NCBI GenBank assembly: GCA_944390275.1 | Contig: CALXPL010000001.1 | Span: 62,001 to 126,000 of the forward strand | Direction: 5' to 3' | DNA: 64,000 bases | From: an uncultured Alphaproteobacteria bacterium | Lineage (GTDB): Bacteria; Pseudomonadota; Alphaproteobacteria; RF32; CAG-239 | Part shown: positions 19,537 to 29,207 of the stretch, one piece after another | How positions within the stretch are numbered: position 1 is the first letter of the stretch | Layout: each line of letters starts with the position of its first letter | Notes under the pieces: model-generated | Told to the model about the DNA's origin: nothing | Databases searched by the model: none | What the model saw: only the letters and a program-made list of their open reading frames with translations | Translations under genes and position numbers: made by a program

Positions 19537-22500
19537 TTAAAACAGTTGCGGTACGCTATTGTCATTTTTGGCATTTCCACTCGAACCACTTGTTGTTCCA
19601 GATGTGTTTGTTACTGTCGGCGTAACAAGTGCCGGTGCCGAGTTTGTAGAAGACGGAGGAGGCGGTGGGACTGCTCCGCTTATTCCTGCTTGCTGTGCAC
19701 GCGCTGCCTGTTGTGCACGCTGTTGATTACTTACAGAAGCATCATCTATCAATTTTGGACTAACTGCAACAGCATCCGAAGTTCCTGATTGGTACAGAAC
19801 TTGTCCATTTGCGGCTTCGACTCCATCGCCTCCTTTACTTACCGATGTCGATGAATTATTCTTTTGAGCTTGTTCCGTATTGATTTGTGAATGAACCTCT
19901 TTATCATCAACAAGTAAATTTCTTTTTCCTCCTGACGATTCTTCGTCTTCTCTTTCCGGTGTTCTTAACCATAAATCAACATTCGGAAAGACTATGATTC
20001 TTGTTCCCGCTGGAACATAGGTTAATGGTTTAATGTTGGCTTTATCCGCTAAAATTTCTGAAAAGACTTCATTCATTTGTGTCAAGAAATTTTGACGTGC
20101 ATCATTTGCCGCTTGCTGTTTCGGCGTTTCAATTTCTGTTTCAGAATAATCATCTGCTGCCATTAAATATGACGTATAGCTTGTTAATGATGTCGTTAAA
20201 ATCGGCAATGTATATTTCTTAAACAGTTGCTGATCTAAATAACCAAGGGCTCCTCCTCTACCCATAGCATCGGCTGTAATTCCTTGGAAAGTAAATAATA
20301 TTCCATCTGGTCTTATTAATCTTTCCCAACTAATTTGTACTTTTGCCGATTGAGATGTTGATTCTGTTGTTGCTGTCATGCTGTTTAATGTTCCCATTAA
20401 ACGACTTCCGGCCGGAATAATCACGTTTCGTCCTTCTTCGGCATATACATTTCTTTCAACATACGCCGTTATTGGTGTTGGATTATTGGAATCAATAGAA
20501 TGAGCTATTACTGCCGGAATTGGTTTATCCGCTAATATCATTTCACTCATATCAACTCGCCATGATGATATTGATTTATTAATTCCTTCGTTGTCCCAAT
20601 TCTTTTGATAGCCGTCAAAACTTTCTTTTCGTGCATTGGAGGCTACGTGTCCGACACCCATACTTTTACGGCGTTCATTTTGAGCTGCTGCTAAGGCTGC
20701 GGCCCGTTGCGGATCATACCTTTCTCCTGGTCCAAAACCTCCTCCGGGGCCTAAATTACCTCCGCCGCCACTTCCCGTTCCATAAGCTCCTCCGGTGCCA
20801 AATGTTCCCGGAGGTACAAACATTCCTCCCCCTTGTGGACGCTGGGTTTCTTCTATTCCTATCAAAGTTCCTTCATCGTCCATAATTAATCCGTCCGGCA
20901 TGCGACGTCCAATGTAGTTGCCGTTTTTATCAACGACACTTCCATCTTCCAAAATATCTCCTAAATATTCTCCATCCGGAGTTAATGCTATATTTAATGA
21001 CTTTCGAAAATCTTTACTTTTCAACTCTTCTTCATTGCCATATATTCCTACCTGAGGTAATTTCTTGTCTGGTTTTTGCAATTCAACTTTTTCATACCAG
21101 TCTGCTCCTAAACCGCCAATTACACTACCGTCAGCTCCTCTTACAACATTATCCTCTTCCAATTTTCCTATTAATTTGCCGTTTTCATCATACACATTTC
21201 CATCATTAGCTAAATAACCAACTACTTTTCCATCGGCATCATAAATTTTTTCTCTGTCTATTGTTACGTTGTAATATTGAAGTGGTTTGGCTACTCCGAC
21301 AAATTGACCTTCTTCATCAAAAATATTACCATCTTTTCCTAATTTTCCAATTACTTTATTATTTCTATCTCTTACTTCTCCTGTTAAATTTAACTCACCC
21401 AAAACATGGTTTGTATCATCTCTTATGTAAAAATCTCTATTTCCTCGGGCCAAAACTGTCCCGTTTTTTGTTACGAGAAATCCTCTGTCCATTTCTCCGA
21501 TTTTTTGATTCTTTAAAGATAATACGTTTCCATCTTTTGCTATGTATCCTATTGTATTATTATCTTTATCATACATATACATATCATATAACGAATAGCC
21601 TATTTTTTCTTCTTCTCTTATTACATAGCCATTGATATCTACCTGCCCTGCTTGTTCTCCATTATCTCTAATAACTTTTCCTTCGTCACTTATACGTCCT
21701 AAATATTGATTCTTATTATCAAAAGCAAATTTATATTTCATTGTTTGTCCGATTAAGGCACTTGTTTCCGAAATAACACTTCCATCTGGCTGAGCATAAC
21801 CAATAAATTGATTGCTGTTATTTGCAACTCGACCATCTTCTACGACTCTTCCGAGTAAAGTGCTGTTATAATTCATGACCGGAACATAATCTATAACACT
21901 TCCATAGACTACTCCTGCCTCATTTCGTAGTTGTCCTCTTTGATTTATGCAACCTAAATCCTCACCTTTGATATTTAAAACATGACCATTACTGGATATA
22001 CTCCCGATGATGTTTCCGTTATAATCTATCACATTTTTACTCGGAACACTAAAACCTATCACAGAACCATTTTCATCGTACACTTGGTTATTCAATAATA
22101 TATTGCCTATTTTTACGTTCCTGTAATTTTTGACTTCTCCGGTTCCGGCTATTACTCCCAATGTTTGGCAATCCTTATCCAAAACTGGAGAATAGGCTAC
22201 AAAACCTCCCATATAACTTCCATTATTACTTATTATTCCAGCTGAAGTAGCTTTCCCTATATTATTTCCTTTTATGTCTTTTATATATCCATTTGTTTGC
22301 AAATACCCCAATAAATAACCTTGAATGTCTATGGCTATTTCCTCCGATATACTTTTTCCTATTGATGGACTTATCTCTGCAGAATTTTCAGATGCTGCAG
22401 CAACAATAGAATTGTCTGGTAATATCTTGGCCGTGATTTTATTATTTTTATTTAAAAGCAAATTTTCTGACATTAAATTTCCAATGAGAATTCCTGAGAA

Positions 22501-23982
22501 ATTGAAATTCCCTTTTGCTTCAACTACACCTCCCAAAATATCATTATTTTCTGAAAACGCTGTTCCATTCTGCATTAGTTTTCCTGATATTTTGGTATTA
22601 TCTTTATATAATTTGCCATCAATTCCTATTGTTCCGCTTCGTCCTCCATTTATTCCGTATATTCCTATACTTTTTATCAATCTACCGGCCGAACTTCCGT
22701 CACTATTATAAATATAGCCAAATGGGCTAGCCTGTTTTTTTTCTTCACCTTCCGAAATTACTCCGGTAATTCCGCAAACTCCTATTGGGTCGTTATTCAG
22801 ATTTATTGCTTGGGCGTAGCGAGACAATTTTCCGACAAGATATCCCGTATTATCATAGGCATTATATTGATTTGTATATCCTATCGGATATCCTTCTAAC
22901 GATATCATAGCTCCGTTTTTAGCTCCATGAGCAACAACCGTCCCTTTATAATCGATTATTGGTCCTGAATTTATAATATTTCCAATTATATTTCCGTCAG
23001 CATCTTTTACACTTCTGTTGGCACTTACTTTACCAACTTCTTCTCTTCCTTGTATTATTTTTCCATTAGGAACCAACCTTCCGAGATATTTTCCTTGATT
23101 ATCTGAAGCCGTTGCTGATATATCTAGAGCATAGCCTATGATATTTCCGTCGTTATCCCCTATTTGATTTCCTATTAATAAATATCCAATAACTTGCTTT
23201 TCCCTATCAAGAACTTCCCCATTATAGCTTACAATTCCTAAGTATTCACCATAGTTATCAAACGCATATCCTGTTTGAACTCTTTGCCCTATGATTTCCG
23301 AGCTTTCATTATATGCATAGCCATTCGCATGAATATAACCTATTTTTTTTCCCTCAATATCTGTAATCTCTCCTCCGGGAATAATACTTCCAATATATTT
23401 TCCCATTGGCGATATTATCATTTTAGATGATATTAACCTCCCATCCAATATATAATCATTACCTTGTTGCCGGTAGGCATAACCATCTGGTGTTATATAC
23501 CCTATATTTTGACCTTGTAAATTTGTATATAATCCTTCTCCCGTCAATCGTCCAATTGTCGTACCTTCATCTGAATAAACTAATCCAGGAAAAACAACTC
23601 CGCCGATGATACTATAATAATCATCAACAACTAAACCATTAGGCAAAACTTTTCCTATGATTTTGCCTGAGGCAATTCTTACCGTCCCGTCGTTATTAAC
23701 TTTTCCTATGACTTTATTGTCATTTCCTATCGCTATTCCCTGAGGTACAACTCCTCCAATTATATTACCTTCGCCATCTCTTATTAAGCTATCTGCCGTT
23801 ATATTACCGATTAACTGATTGTCATAACTCACTACCTGCCCGTTTGGAATAACTTTTCCGATTAAATCTCCATTGAAGTCTATTGCCGTTATTTCTGCGG
23901 CTTGCAGAGCTTTGACCTCAATTCCTCCGTAAAATATTACTGAAATTAACATAAAGCTGATATATTTATATAATCGTTTCAA
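19537..23982 (-). CDS. virB10: VirB10-domain protein with giant 17-residue repeat array
   Basis: A 1481-aa protein in four parts. There is a signal-peptide-like N-terminus (residues 1-28, cleavage likely near KALQA). A long array of 17-residue IGxxxxxGxVxDxxGNx repeats follows (~35-1040), then a Gly/Pro-rich linker (~1045-1085). The VirB10/TrbI core domain (~1140-1330) includes IIPAGSRLMGTLNSM, PAGTRIIVFPNVDLWLRT and an antenna-like GGALGYLDQQLFKKYTLPIL. A Pro/Ser/Thr-rich tail ends it. VirB10 normally spans both membranes from a single N-terminal anchor; here the anchor is a signal-like segment and the upstream gene carries the classical transmembrane segment. Translation starts at TTG (23982) with GGAGG 7 bases upstream, overlapping the preceding stop. 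Confidence 0.85.
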   Translation of the reverse strand: MKRLYKYISFMLISVIFYGGIEVKALQAAEITAIDFNGDLIGKVIPNGQVVSYDNQLIGNITADSLIRDGEGNIIGGVVPQGIAIGNDNKVIGKVNNDGTVRIASGKIIGKVLPNGLVVDDYYSIIGGVVFPGLVYSDEGTTIGRLTGEGLYTNLQGQNIGYITPDGYAYRQQGNDYILDGRLISSKMIISPMGKYIGSIIPGGEITDIEGKKIGYIHANGYAYNESSEIIGQRVQTGYAFDNYGEYLGIVSYNGEVLDREKQVIGYLLIGNQIGDNDGNIIGYALDISATASDNQGKYLGRLVPNGKIIQGREEVGKVSANRSVKDADGNIIGNIINSGPIIDYKGTVVAHGAKNGAMISLEGYPIGYTNQYNAYDNTGYLVGKLSRYAQAINLNNDPIGVCGITGVISEGEEKKQASPFGYIYNSDGSSAGRLIKSIGIYGINGGRSGTIGIDGKLYKDNTKISGKLMQNGTAFSENNDILGGVVEAKGNFNFSGILIGNLMSENLLLNKNNKITAKILPDNSIVAAASENSAEISPSIGKSISEEIAIDIQGYLLGYLQTNGYIKDIKGNNIGKATSAGIISNNGSYMGGFVAYSPVLDKDCQTLGVIAGTGEVKNYRNVKIGNILLNNQVYDENGSVIGFSVPSKNVIDYNGNIIGSISSNGHVLNIKGEDLGCINQRGQLRNEAGVVYGSVIDYVPVMNYNSTLLGRVVEDGRVANNSNQFIGYAQPDGSVISETSALIGQTMKYKFAFDNKNQYLGRISDEGKVIRDNGEQAGQVDINGYVIREEEKIGYSLYDMYMYDKDNNTIGYIAKDGNVLSLKNQKIGEMDRGFLVTKNGTVLARGNRDFYIRDDTNHVLGELNLTGEVRDRNNKVIGKLGKDGNIFDEEGQFVGVAKPLQYYNVTIDREKIYDADGKVVGYLANDGNVYDENGKLIGKLEEDNVVRGADGSVIGGLGADWYEKVELQKPDKKLPQVGIYGNEEELKSKDFRKSLNIALTPDGEYLGDILEDGSVVDKNGNYIGRRMPDGLIMDDEGTLIGIEETQRPQGGGMFVPPGTFGTGGAYGTGSGGGGNLGPGGGFGPGERYDPQRAAALAAAQNERRKSMGVGHVASNARKESFDGYQKNWDNEGINKSISSWRVDMSEMILADKPIPAVIAHSIDSNNPTPITAYVERNVYAEEGRNVIIPAGSRLMGTLNSMTATTESTSQSAKVQISWERLIRPDGILFTFQGITADAMGRGGALGYLDQQLFKKYTLPILTTSLTSYTSYLMAADDYSETEIETPKQQAANDARQNFLTQMNEVFSEILADKANIKPLTYVPAGTRIIVFPNVDLWLRTPEREDEESSGGKRNLLVDDKEVHSQINTEQAQKNNSSTSVSKGGDGVEAANGQVLYQSGTSDAVAVSPKLIDDASVSNQQRAQQAARAQQAGISGAVPPPPPSSTNSAPALVTPTVTNTSGTTSGSSGNAKNDNSVPQLF
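20860..23880 (-). repeat. 51-bp-period coding repeat array in the VirB10-domain gene
   Basis: About 3.0 kb of near-strict 17-codon units of the form IGKVIPNGQVVSYDNQL, IGNITADSLIRDGEGNI, IGGVVPQGIAIGNDNKV. By length this is close to 59 units, including one or two interruptions near the C-terminal end. Units are diverged in DNA but keep the IG pair, the central Gly and the trailing D/N-G turn, suggesting a beta-solenoid-like fibre. Confidence 0.85.
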
Positions 23983-23983
23983 T

Positions 23984-26900
23984 TTAATTCCTCCGGTTCT
24001 TGGCTACTTCTTGAAGCGCATAGCCTGACACTTTTTTATCTAAATCAATATAAGAGCCATTACTTTTCAAATATCCTATATTTTTCCCATTAGTACTTAT
24101 TACATTTCCGTCTGCGGATAAACGACCAACATATGTTCCGTCATTTCCTAATATAGGAGATCCTATTGTATATACTCTTCCTAAAATTTCATCATTATTG
24201 TCAACGGCTATCTCTGACGATAATAATTTTCCTAGAACACTACCATCTTTCCCCTTTACTTCTCCATTATAGTTCACATAACCGACTACTTTATCATCAT
24301 TACCAATAATAATATCTCCTTGAATCAACTCTCCACTTAATCTGCCATTGCTACTGACTGAATTTCCATCTGAAAGAATCCTTCCTGAAACAACATTTTC
24401 TGTATTTAATACTTGACCATCTGGTCTTACTATTCCGGATATGTTCCCTAAAAAGTCGATTATTGCTCCTCGTCTTAACAGGCTTATATTCTTATCCGTA
24501 GATCCTCCGGGAAGAATCGCCGTTATATTATCATTTTTATTATCTAATATATCGCCTAAGGAATTTAATCTACCTTTATAATTTCCCCAGATATCTATCA
24601 TGATATTTTCAGGAAGCACTTCTCCTATAATATTATTTTGATTATCTAAAACCTTTTTATCCGATGTTGCTTTGCCTACTTTTTTTCCTTCTAAATCAAT
24701 AACACTTCCATCTGAAACCGTATATCCTAAATATGAGCCATCATATCCTATTGCCGGCCCTTTTTGGACAACTGCTCCTTTATATTCACCTTTATTATCA
24801 ATAAATATGCCTTTTGAATCAACTGAACCTATTACTTCTCCAAAACGTGTTATTATGCGTCCATCATAATTTACTTTTCCTAACGGGACTCCATTGAAAT
24901 CAACAACTTCTCCTTGTGGTACTATCTTTCCTATTTTTCCATTATAAAAATTCGTACCATCTCCGCTTATTTTTCCTATTGATGTACCTTTATCATTATA
25001 TACATTTCCGTCTAAAAATAAACGTCCCATAAAATTTCCTGAAGAATCTACTACTACTGATTTGTTATTTAGCAAAACTCCAACAATATTATTTTTGTCA
25101 TCACTGAGAATATTATTTGCAAATGGTTTGTAATCACTTTTTCCCGCTACTGTTATTTTTCCTTTTTCATTTATTGTATTTAGAAAATTCCCATCCATGT
25201 CAAATGCATATTTTTTATCTTGAATGTGTCCGATATAGCCTCCGTTGCGATTAAAAACATCTCCATTTGTTCCTATGCATCCCACCGGAAGCAAAGCGGC
25301 ATTAATTACCAATCCATCATTAGAAACATAACCCAAAAAATCTCCATCATAAGAAACTGCAATACCTTCTTTTTTGGCTCCTCCTATAATATCACCCTTT
25401 TCATTCAAAACCATTCCGTCCGGATTAACACATCCAACATAATCTCCATTGCTATTACGAACAATGCCATCTGTTCCTATTTCTCCGATTAGTGTGCAAC
25501 TATTATCGAAAACAGGTCCCGGACTAACAACTTCTCCTACATATTGATTTGATGAATCTATAATAACTCCATCGGGCATAATTTTATAATCAAACTCTTG
25601 ATTGCCTTTTCTTACTTTGCCATCTTTCTCTAAAAATCCTATATTACGACATCCGTACCCAACAACAAGTCCTCCCCTGACTAATGAGGCAATTATTTTT
25701 GAACCTGACATATTTTTAACTACGCCATTAGGCAAAGCTCTTCCAATTATTTGTTTTTCAAAATTTTCTACCGTACCATCATTATTTATTGTACCTATTA
25801 CTTCTCCTGATGGATTTACCGGAATTAATGTTACGGGGACCAAAGAACCTACTTTTTTATTTATACCACTTATAATATTGCCATTTTCATCAACATACCC
25901 TATAACATTACCATTAGCATCAATAACTCTTCCATCCGGCGTTATGTAACCTATAACCTTACCGTTTTCATCTAACGCTAATTTTACATAATCTCCTGCT
26001 TTTCCTATGACGTTGCCATTTAAATCGACAATTGTTCCATCGGGTAGCATTTTTCCTATTATATTGCCATTAAAATCTATTACATTGCCATTTTCATCAA
26101 TATAACCTATTACATTGCCGTCTTTATCATACGCCAAACGTCTCATTAATCCATCTGATGGCGAATTTTCATCTGAAATCAATGTTTCTGCATCCCCGGC
26201 ACGTCCAATAACATTTCCATCCAAATCGACAATTGTTCCGTCTGGCAAAACTCGACCGATAATATTACCATTAAAATCAACGACATTGCCATTTTCATCA
26301 ATATAACCTATGACGTTGCCATCTTTATCATACGCCAAACGTCTCATGGCATTTCCGGTTTTACCTATTACGTCTTCTGTTACAACATTGCCATTTTCAT
26401 CAAGGCGACCTATAACATTTCCGTTTCTATCAACAACCGTTCCATCCGGCATTACAACACCTAATGGATTACCGTTTTCATCTACGGCAACTCGTCCCGG
26501 TTTGGTTATATAACCTATGACATTGCCATTGGCGTCAACAACTTCACCATTTTCATTTAAACGTCCGATAACATTACCATTTAAATCAACTACTGTTCCA
26601 TCCGGCAAAACTCGTCCTATAATATTGCCGTCTTTGTCATAAACATATCCTGCATCAACTCCTTTTCCTATGACATTTCCATTTAAATCAACAATTGTTC
26701 CATCTGGAAGCATTCTTCCTATTATGTTTCCATCTTTATCAACAACTGTTCCGTCTGGAAGGACATAACCTATGACATTTCCATTTTCATCATAAGCTAG
26801 CCGTCTGTTGCCGGCTACACCTATTACATTTCCTTCATTATCTACAACTAATCCATTATCATTAACACGACCGATTATATTTCCGTTTTTATCGCGAACA

Positions 26901-27601
26901 TATCCATCTTCATCAACACTGCCGATAACGCTTCCGTCAGGACCAACTGCTTCTCGTACTATTTTGTATGTTTCTGTCTTTTCAGACGGTTGGACATTCT
27001 CACAAAAATTGCAATCTTCCTTGTTAATTGCATTACCTATTACCGGTATCTTTTCTGCTTTTGAATTTCCTTGTCCTAAATTTGTTTCATACCATGTTAC
27101 AATAAAGTTATTTTGAACATTTCCTGCGACTACCGGTGTCCATTCCATCGTAATATGACATGTTCTTTCCCCATTTAAATCAACATTGCTACATCCGTCA
27201 TGAAAACTAAATCCATCGGCTGGCGGTTCCGCTAATTGTACGGAAACTATTTTAACGGCTGCTTTTCCATTGGTTCCTATCGTTAAGACATTGTACGCCG
27301 TCGTGCCTAATACAACTTGCCCCATTGGTATTGGATTTGGGGTCGTCGTTATTGGTATTTCTCCATCATCAACTGTATTAAAAACAATATTGTTATCTAA
27401 AGGATTTGCTGCTCCGATATTTAAAGCATCTGCATTATCTGTAAAAACAGGGTCTTCGTATTCATTTTGTTGTTCATTACTGTTTAATAATAAAATTATC
27501 CCTATTAAAAAGACGATTAATGATGTAATACCAACCGCAAGAATTATGCGGTTGGTTTTTTTGATATAGGTTTCAGAATGTGTTAAAACTTCCTTACTCA
27601 T
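23984..27601 (-). CDS. Inner-membrane-anchored giant repeat protein, possible N-terminal half of a split VirB10/DotG-type protein
   Basis: A 1205-aa protein: short cytoplasmic tail, one transmembrane segment at ~19-41 (IILAVGITSLIVFLIGIILL), and a ~150-residue periplasmic domain with an Ig-like beta pattern and four or more cysteines (CSNVDLNGERTC; CNFCEN). From ~225 to ~1195 it consists of 17-residue repeats (IGRVLPDGTVVDLNGNV). No VirB10 C-terminal domain is present; that domain is on the next gene, whose repeats are of the same type. The anchor-plus-repeats layout recalls DotG/IcmE and CagY, in which one polypeptide carries both repeats and the VirB10 domain. It overlaps virB9 by 4 bases (ATGA) and is translationally coupled to the downstream gene. 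Confidence 0.72.
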   Translation of the reverse strand: MSKEVLTHSETYIKKTNRIILAVGITSLIVFLIGIILLLNSNEQQNEYEDPVFTDNADALNIGAANPLDNNIVFNTVDDGEIPITTTPNPIPMGQVVLGTTAYNVLTIGTNGKAAVKIVSVQLAEPPADGFSFHDGCSNVDLNGERTCHITMEWTPVVAGNVQNNFIVTWYETNLGQGNSKAEKIPVIGNAINKEDCNFCENVQPSEKTETYKIVREAVGPDGSVIGSVDEDGYVRDKNGNIIGRVNDNGLVVDNEGNVIGVAGNRRLAYDENGNVIGYVLPDGTVVDKDGNIIGRMLPDGTIVDLNGNVIGKGVDAGYVYDKDGNIIGRVLPDGTVVDLNGNVIGRLNENGEVVDANGNVIGYITKPGRVAVDENGNPLGVVMPDGTVVDRNGNVIGRLDENGNVVTEDVIGKTGNAMRRLAYDKDGNVIGYIDENGNVVDFNGNIIGRVLPDGTIVDLDGNVIGRAGDAETLISDENSPSDGLMRRLAYDKDGNVIGYIDENGNVIDFNGNIIGKMLPDGTIVDLNGNVIGKAGDYVKLALDENGKVIGYITPDGRVIDANGNVIGYVDENGNIISGINKKVGSLVPVTLIPVNPSGEVIGTINNDGTVENFEKQIIGRALPNGVVKNMSGSKIIASLVRGGLVVGYGCRNIGFLEKDGKVRKGNQEFDYKIMPDGVIIDSSNQYVGEVVSPGPVFDNSCTLIGEIGTDGIVRNSNGDYVGCVNPDGMVLNEKGDIIGGAKKEGIAVSYDGDFLGYVSNDGLVINAALLPVGCIGTNGDVFNRNGGYIGHIQDKKYAFDMDGNFLNTINEKGKITVAGKSDYKPFANNILSDDKNNIVGVLLNNKSVVVDSSGNFMGRLFLDGNVYNDKGTSIGKISGDGTNFYNGKIGKIVPQGEVVDFNGVPLGKVNYDGRIITRFGEVIGSVDSKGIFIDNKGEYKGAVVQKGPAIGYDGSYLGYTVSDGSVIDLEGKKVGKATSDKKVLDNQNNIIGEVLPENIMIDIWGNYKGRLNSLGDILDNKNDNITAILPGGSTDKNISLLRRGAIIDFLGNISGIVRPDGQVLNTENVVSGRILSDGNSVSSNGRLSGELIQGDIIIGNDDKVVGYVNYNGEVKGKDGSVLGKLLSSEIAVDNNDEILGRVYTIGSPILGNDGTYVGRLSADGNVISTNGKNIGYLKSNGSYIDLDKKVSGYALQEVAKNRRN
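24010..26945 (-). repeat. 51-bp-period coding repeat array in the membrane-anchored repeat gene
   Basis: About 2.9 kb, near 57 unit lengths. Units in the N-terminal third (25.9-26.9 kb) are the most alike, at both protein and DNA level (IGYVLPDGTVVDKDGNI, IGRMLPDGTIVDLNGNV, IGRVLPDGTVVDLNGNV). Units toward 24 kb are more diverged. This gradient suggests recent expansion at the membrane-proximal end. Confidence 0.85.
25990..26348 (-). repeat. Higher-order tandem duplication of about 200 bp inside the array
   Basis: Two copies of a block beginning MRRLAYDKDGNVIGYIDENG and continuing through three to four 17-residue units are offset by 201 bp (67 codons). The anchor ACGCCAAAC occurs at 26131 and at 26332. 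The copies are nearly identical at nucleotide level, so they are likely recombination substrates. The offset keeps the reading frame. Confidence 0.75.
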
Positions 27602-29184
27602 TGGGTCCTAACTACGCTACAGAATATTCCATTACGACCTAAACGGCTGCATATCATATCACCATCTTCAAGATTGCTTATCGGTCCTATGCGAAGATGG
27701 AATAACTCTTTCCCTTGTCCATCTGCTGCTGTATCTACAGAATAAAACGGTTCAAATCCTTTTAATATATCTGGATACTTCTTTGATAAATCCGCCCATA
27801 GTGCTTCCAATTTACCGACATCAGCATCTGTTCCTAATTCTATTGAAATATCACCGCTGCCGGCTCCATTTAATCCGGCTCCATAGCTCAAAGCTGATGG
27901 TATCTGCTGATAATTCTGTGTATTTTGAATGTGTTGCATATTGGAAATATCGTAGTCTGTTCCCATTCCCGGAATTCCTCCGGTATTTGGAATTCCTACC
28001 ATATTTGACATTCCGTTATAGCCTAAATTTCCGGGCATTCCTCCAGAAGCCTCGGGATAGGTTGGTCCTAAGCCGTGTAACATATTTCCATCGCCGAAAT
28101 CTGAACTATCTTGTCCGGGGACAGGAGCCTGAGCATACCATTCTTTCGAGAATAAATCATTTGCATAAGATACATTTTCCAAACCAGCATCATCTGAACG
28201 ACGCAATTTTAAACAAACCATTCTCTTCCCATTGCGGAGAACCATGTCTCCTATTCCTTCAACAATTATCAAGCGATTATTCGGTCCTTTTGTACGGAAG
28301 CCAACTGGAACTTCTGTTCGTTCGACTATCATCGTTACAATCGGCCTTTGTGTCATATTTAATGCTTTTTCACCAAAGTCAATATATGTAAAAATATCAT
28401 CTCTCCAAACCCGCTCCGGAGCAATGACAACATCATCAGGATTGGGGACATATATCTCTATATCAAAGCGAAATTTCGTCGGATCAACCGGAATATTTTT
28501 AATCCAATCATTTCTTTGATTTCTCTTTGTAAATGTCGAATCGACTGAATAGCTGTTTCCTCCTCCCGCGCTCGCATTCACACCTCTGCCGGCTCCACCA
28601 TAGCCACCACCGTATGAACCGCCTCCTGCACCACCATTATTTCCTATTACATCAATATCAATTATTGAGTTTGTCAGTCTTTCCGTGTTAACTCCTTCGC
28701 TTTTTGCATAAAACACATAGCGATTTCCTGAACGACCAAACAAAATAATATTCGTATCAACTCCTACATTTGCTCCTTTTCTCGGATAAAGCAAAATTGT
28801 ATTTGGTCCGCTTATTTGTCCATCAAAAGTCGCATTATCACCAATATACATATCTTCTATTAATTCCCATTCCGGAAAATTGACCAATGTTATCATTCCT
28901 TCTCTCAAGCGCACGGGAAGGACTAAATCTGGACTCCAATAATATTTTGAATATGCCGGTCTGCTTTGACCTTCTCCCAAATTTTGCATAGGATCAAGCC
29001 ATGCCGCTTGCGTCATTCCCAAAGAATTAAACCCTGCATATCCCATATTCATTGGCATATATTGACCTTGACTTTGATCTGCATTTTGATCCAAGCTACT
29101 CATTGTAACTTGAGCAATTGCGCTGCTTCCGATGATTATTCCGGCTGTACTATAAAAAAGCAATTTTGTTATTTTTGAAATCAT
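27598..29184 (-). CDS. virB9: VirB9-like outer-membrane-complex protein with C-terminal SPOR domain
   Basis: A 528-aa exported protein with a signal peptide (cleavage near SSAIAQ). Residues ~75-325 form a VirB9/TrbG/CagX region (LREGMITLVNFPEWELIEDM, then NTILLYPRKGANVGVDTNII and NRYVFYAKSEGVNTERLT), interrupted by a Gly/Ser/Tyr-rich insert at ~180-210. A Gly/Asn/Met-rich linker follows. The last ~80 residues (from ISIELGTDADVGKLEALWA to the end) match a SPOR fold, which binds denuded peptidoglycan. VirB9 forms the outer-membrane ring with VirB7 and VirB10. A SPOR fusion would tether the ring to the cell wall, possibly at the septum; this is inferred. The next gene begins on its stop (ATGA). 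Confidence 0.82.
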   Translation of the reverse strand: MISKITKLLFYSTAGIIIGSSAIAQVTMSSLDQNADQSQGQYMPMNMGYAGFNSLGMTQAAWLDPMQNLGEGQSRPAYSKYYWSPDLVLPVRLREGMITLVNFPEWELIEDMYIGDNATFDGQISGPNTILLYPRKGANVGVDTNIILFGRSGNRYVFYAKSEGVNTERLTNSIIDIDVIGNNGGAGGGSYGGGYGGAGRGVNASAGGGNSYSVDSTFTKRNQRNDWIKNIPVDPTKFRFDIEIYVPNPDDVVIAPERVWRDDIFTYIDFGEKALNMTQRPIVTMIVERTEVPVGFRTKGPNNRLIIVEGIGDMVLRNGKRMVCLKLRRSDDAGLENVSYANDLFSKEWYAQAPVPGQDSSDFGDGNMLHGLGPTYPEASGGMPGNLGYNGMSNMVGIPNTGGIPGMGTDYDISNMQHIQNTQNYQQIPSALSYGAGLNGAGSGDISIELGTDADVGKLEALWADLSKKYPDILKGFEPFYSVDTAADGQGKELFHLRIGPISNLEDGDMICSRLGRNGIFCSVVRTQ

Positions 29185-29207
29185 TATATATTACACCTTA
29201 TAAAATC

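Noticed and set aside
20631..26513. Plus-strand open frames opposite the repeat genes
   Set aside because: They are antisense shadows of the 51-bp periodic coding repeats, with low-complexity translations and no ribosome sites.
19537..27601. 51-bp-period DNA repeats resembling a CRISPR-like or satellite array
   Set aside because: The periodicity is a 17-codon protein repeat in two long open frames; there are no identical repeats separated by unique spacers and no cas genes.
19537..27601. A frameshift splitting one VirB10 gene
   Set aside because: The downstream gene has its own ribosome site and a signal-peptide-like N-terminus right at its start, so two genuine genes are more likely; sequencing check still advisable.
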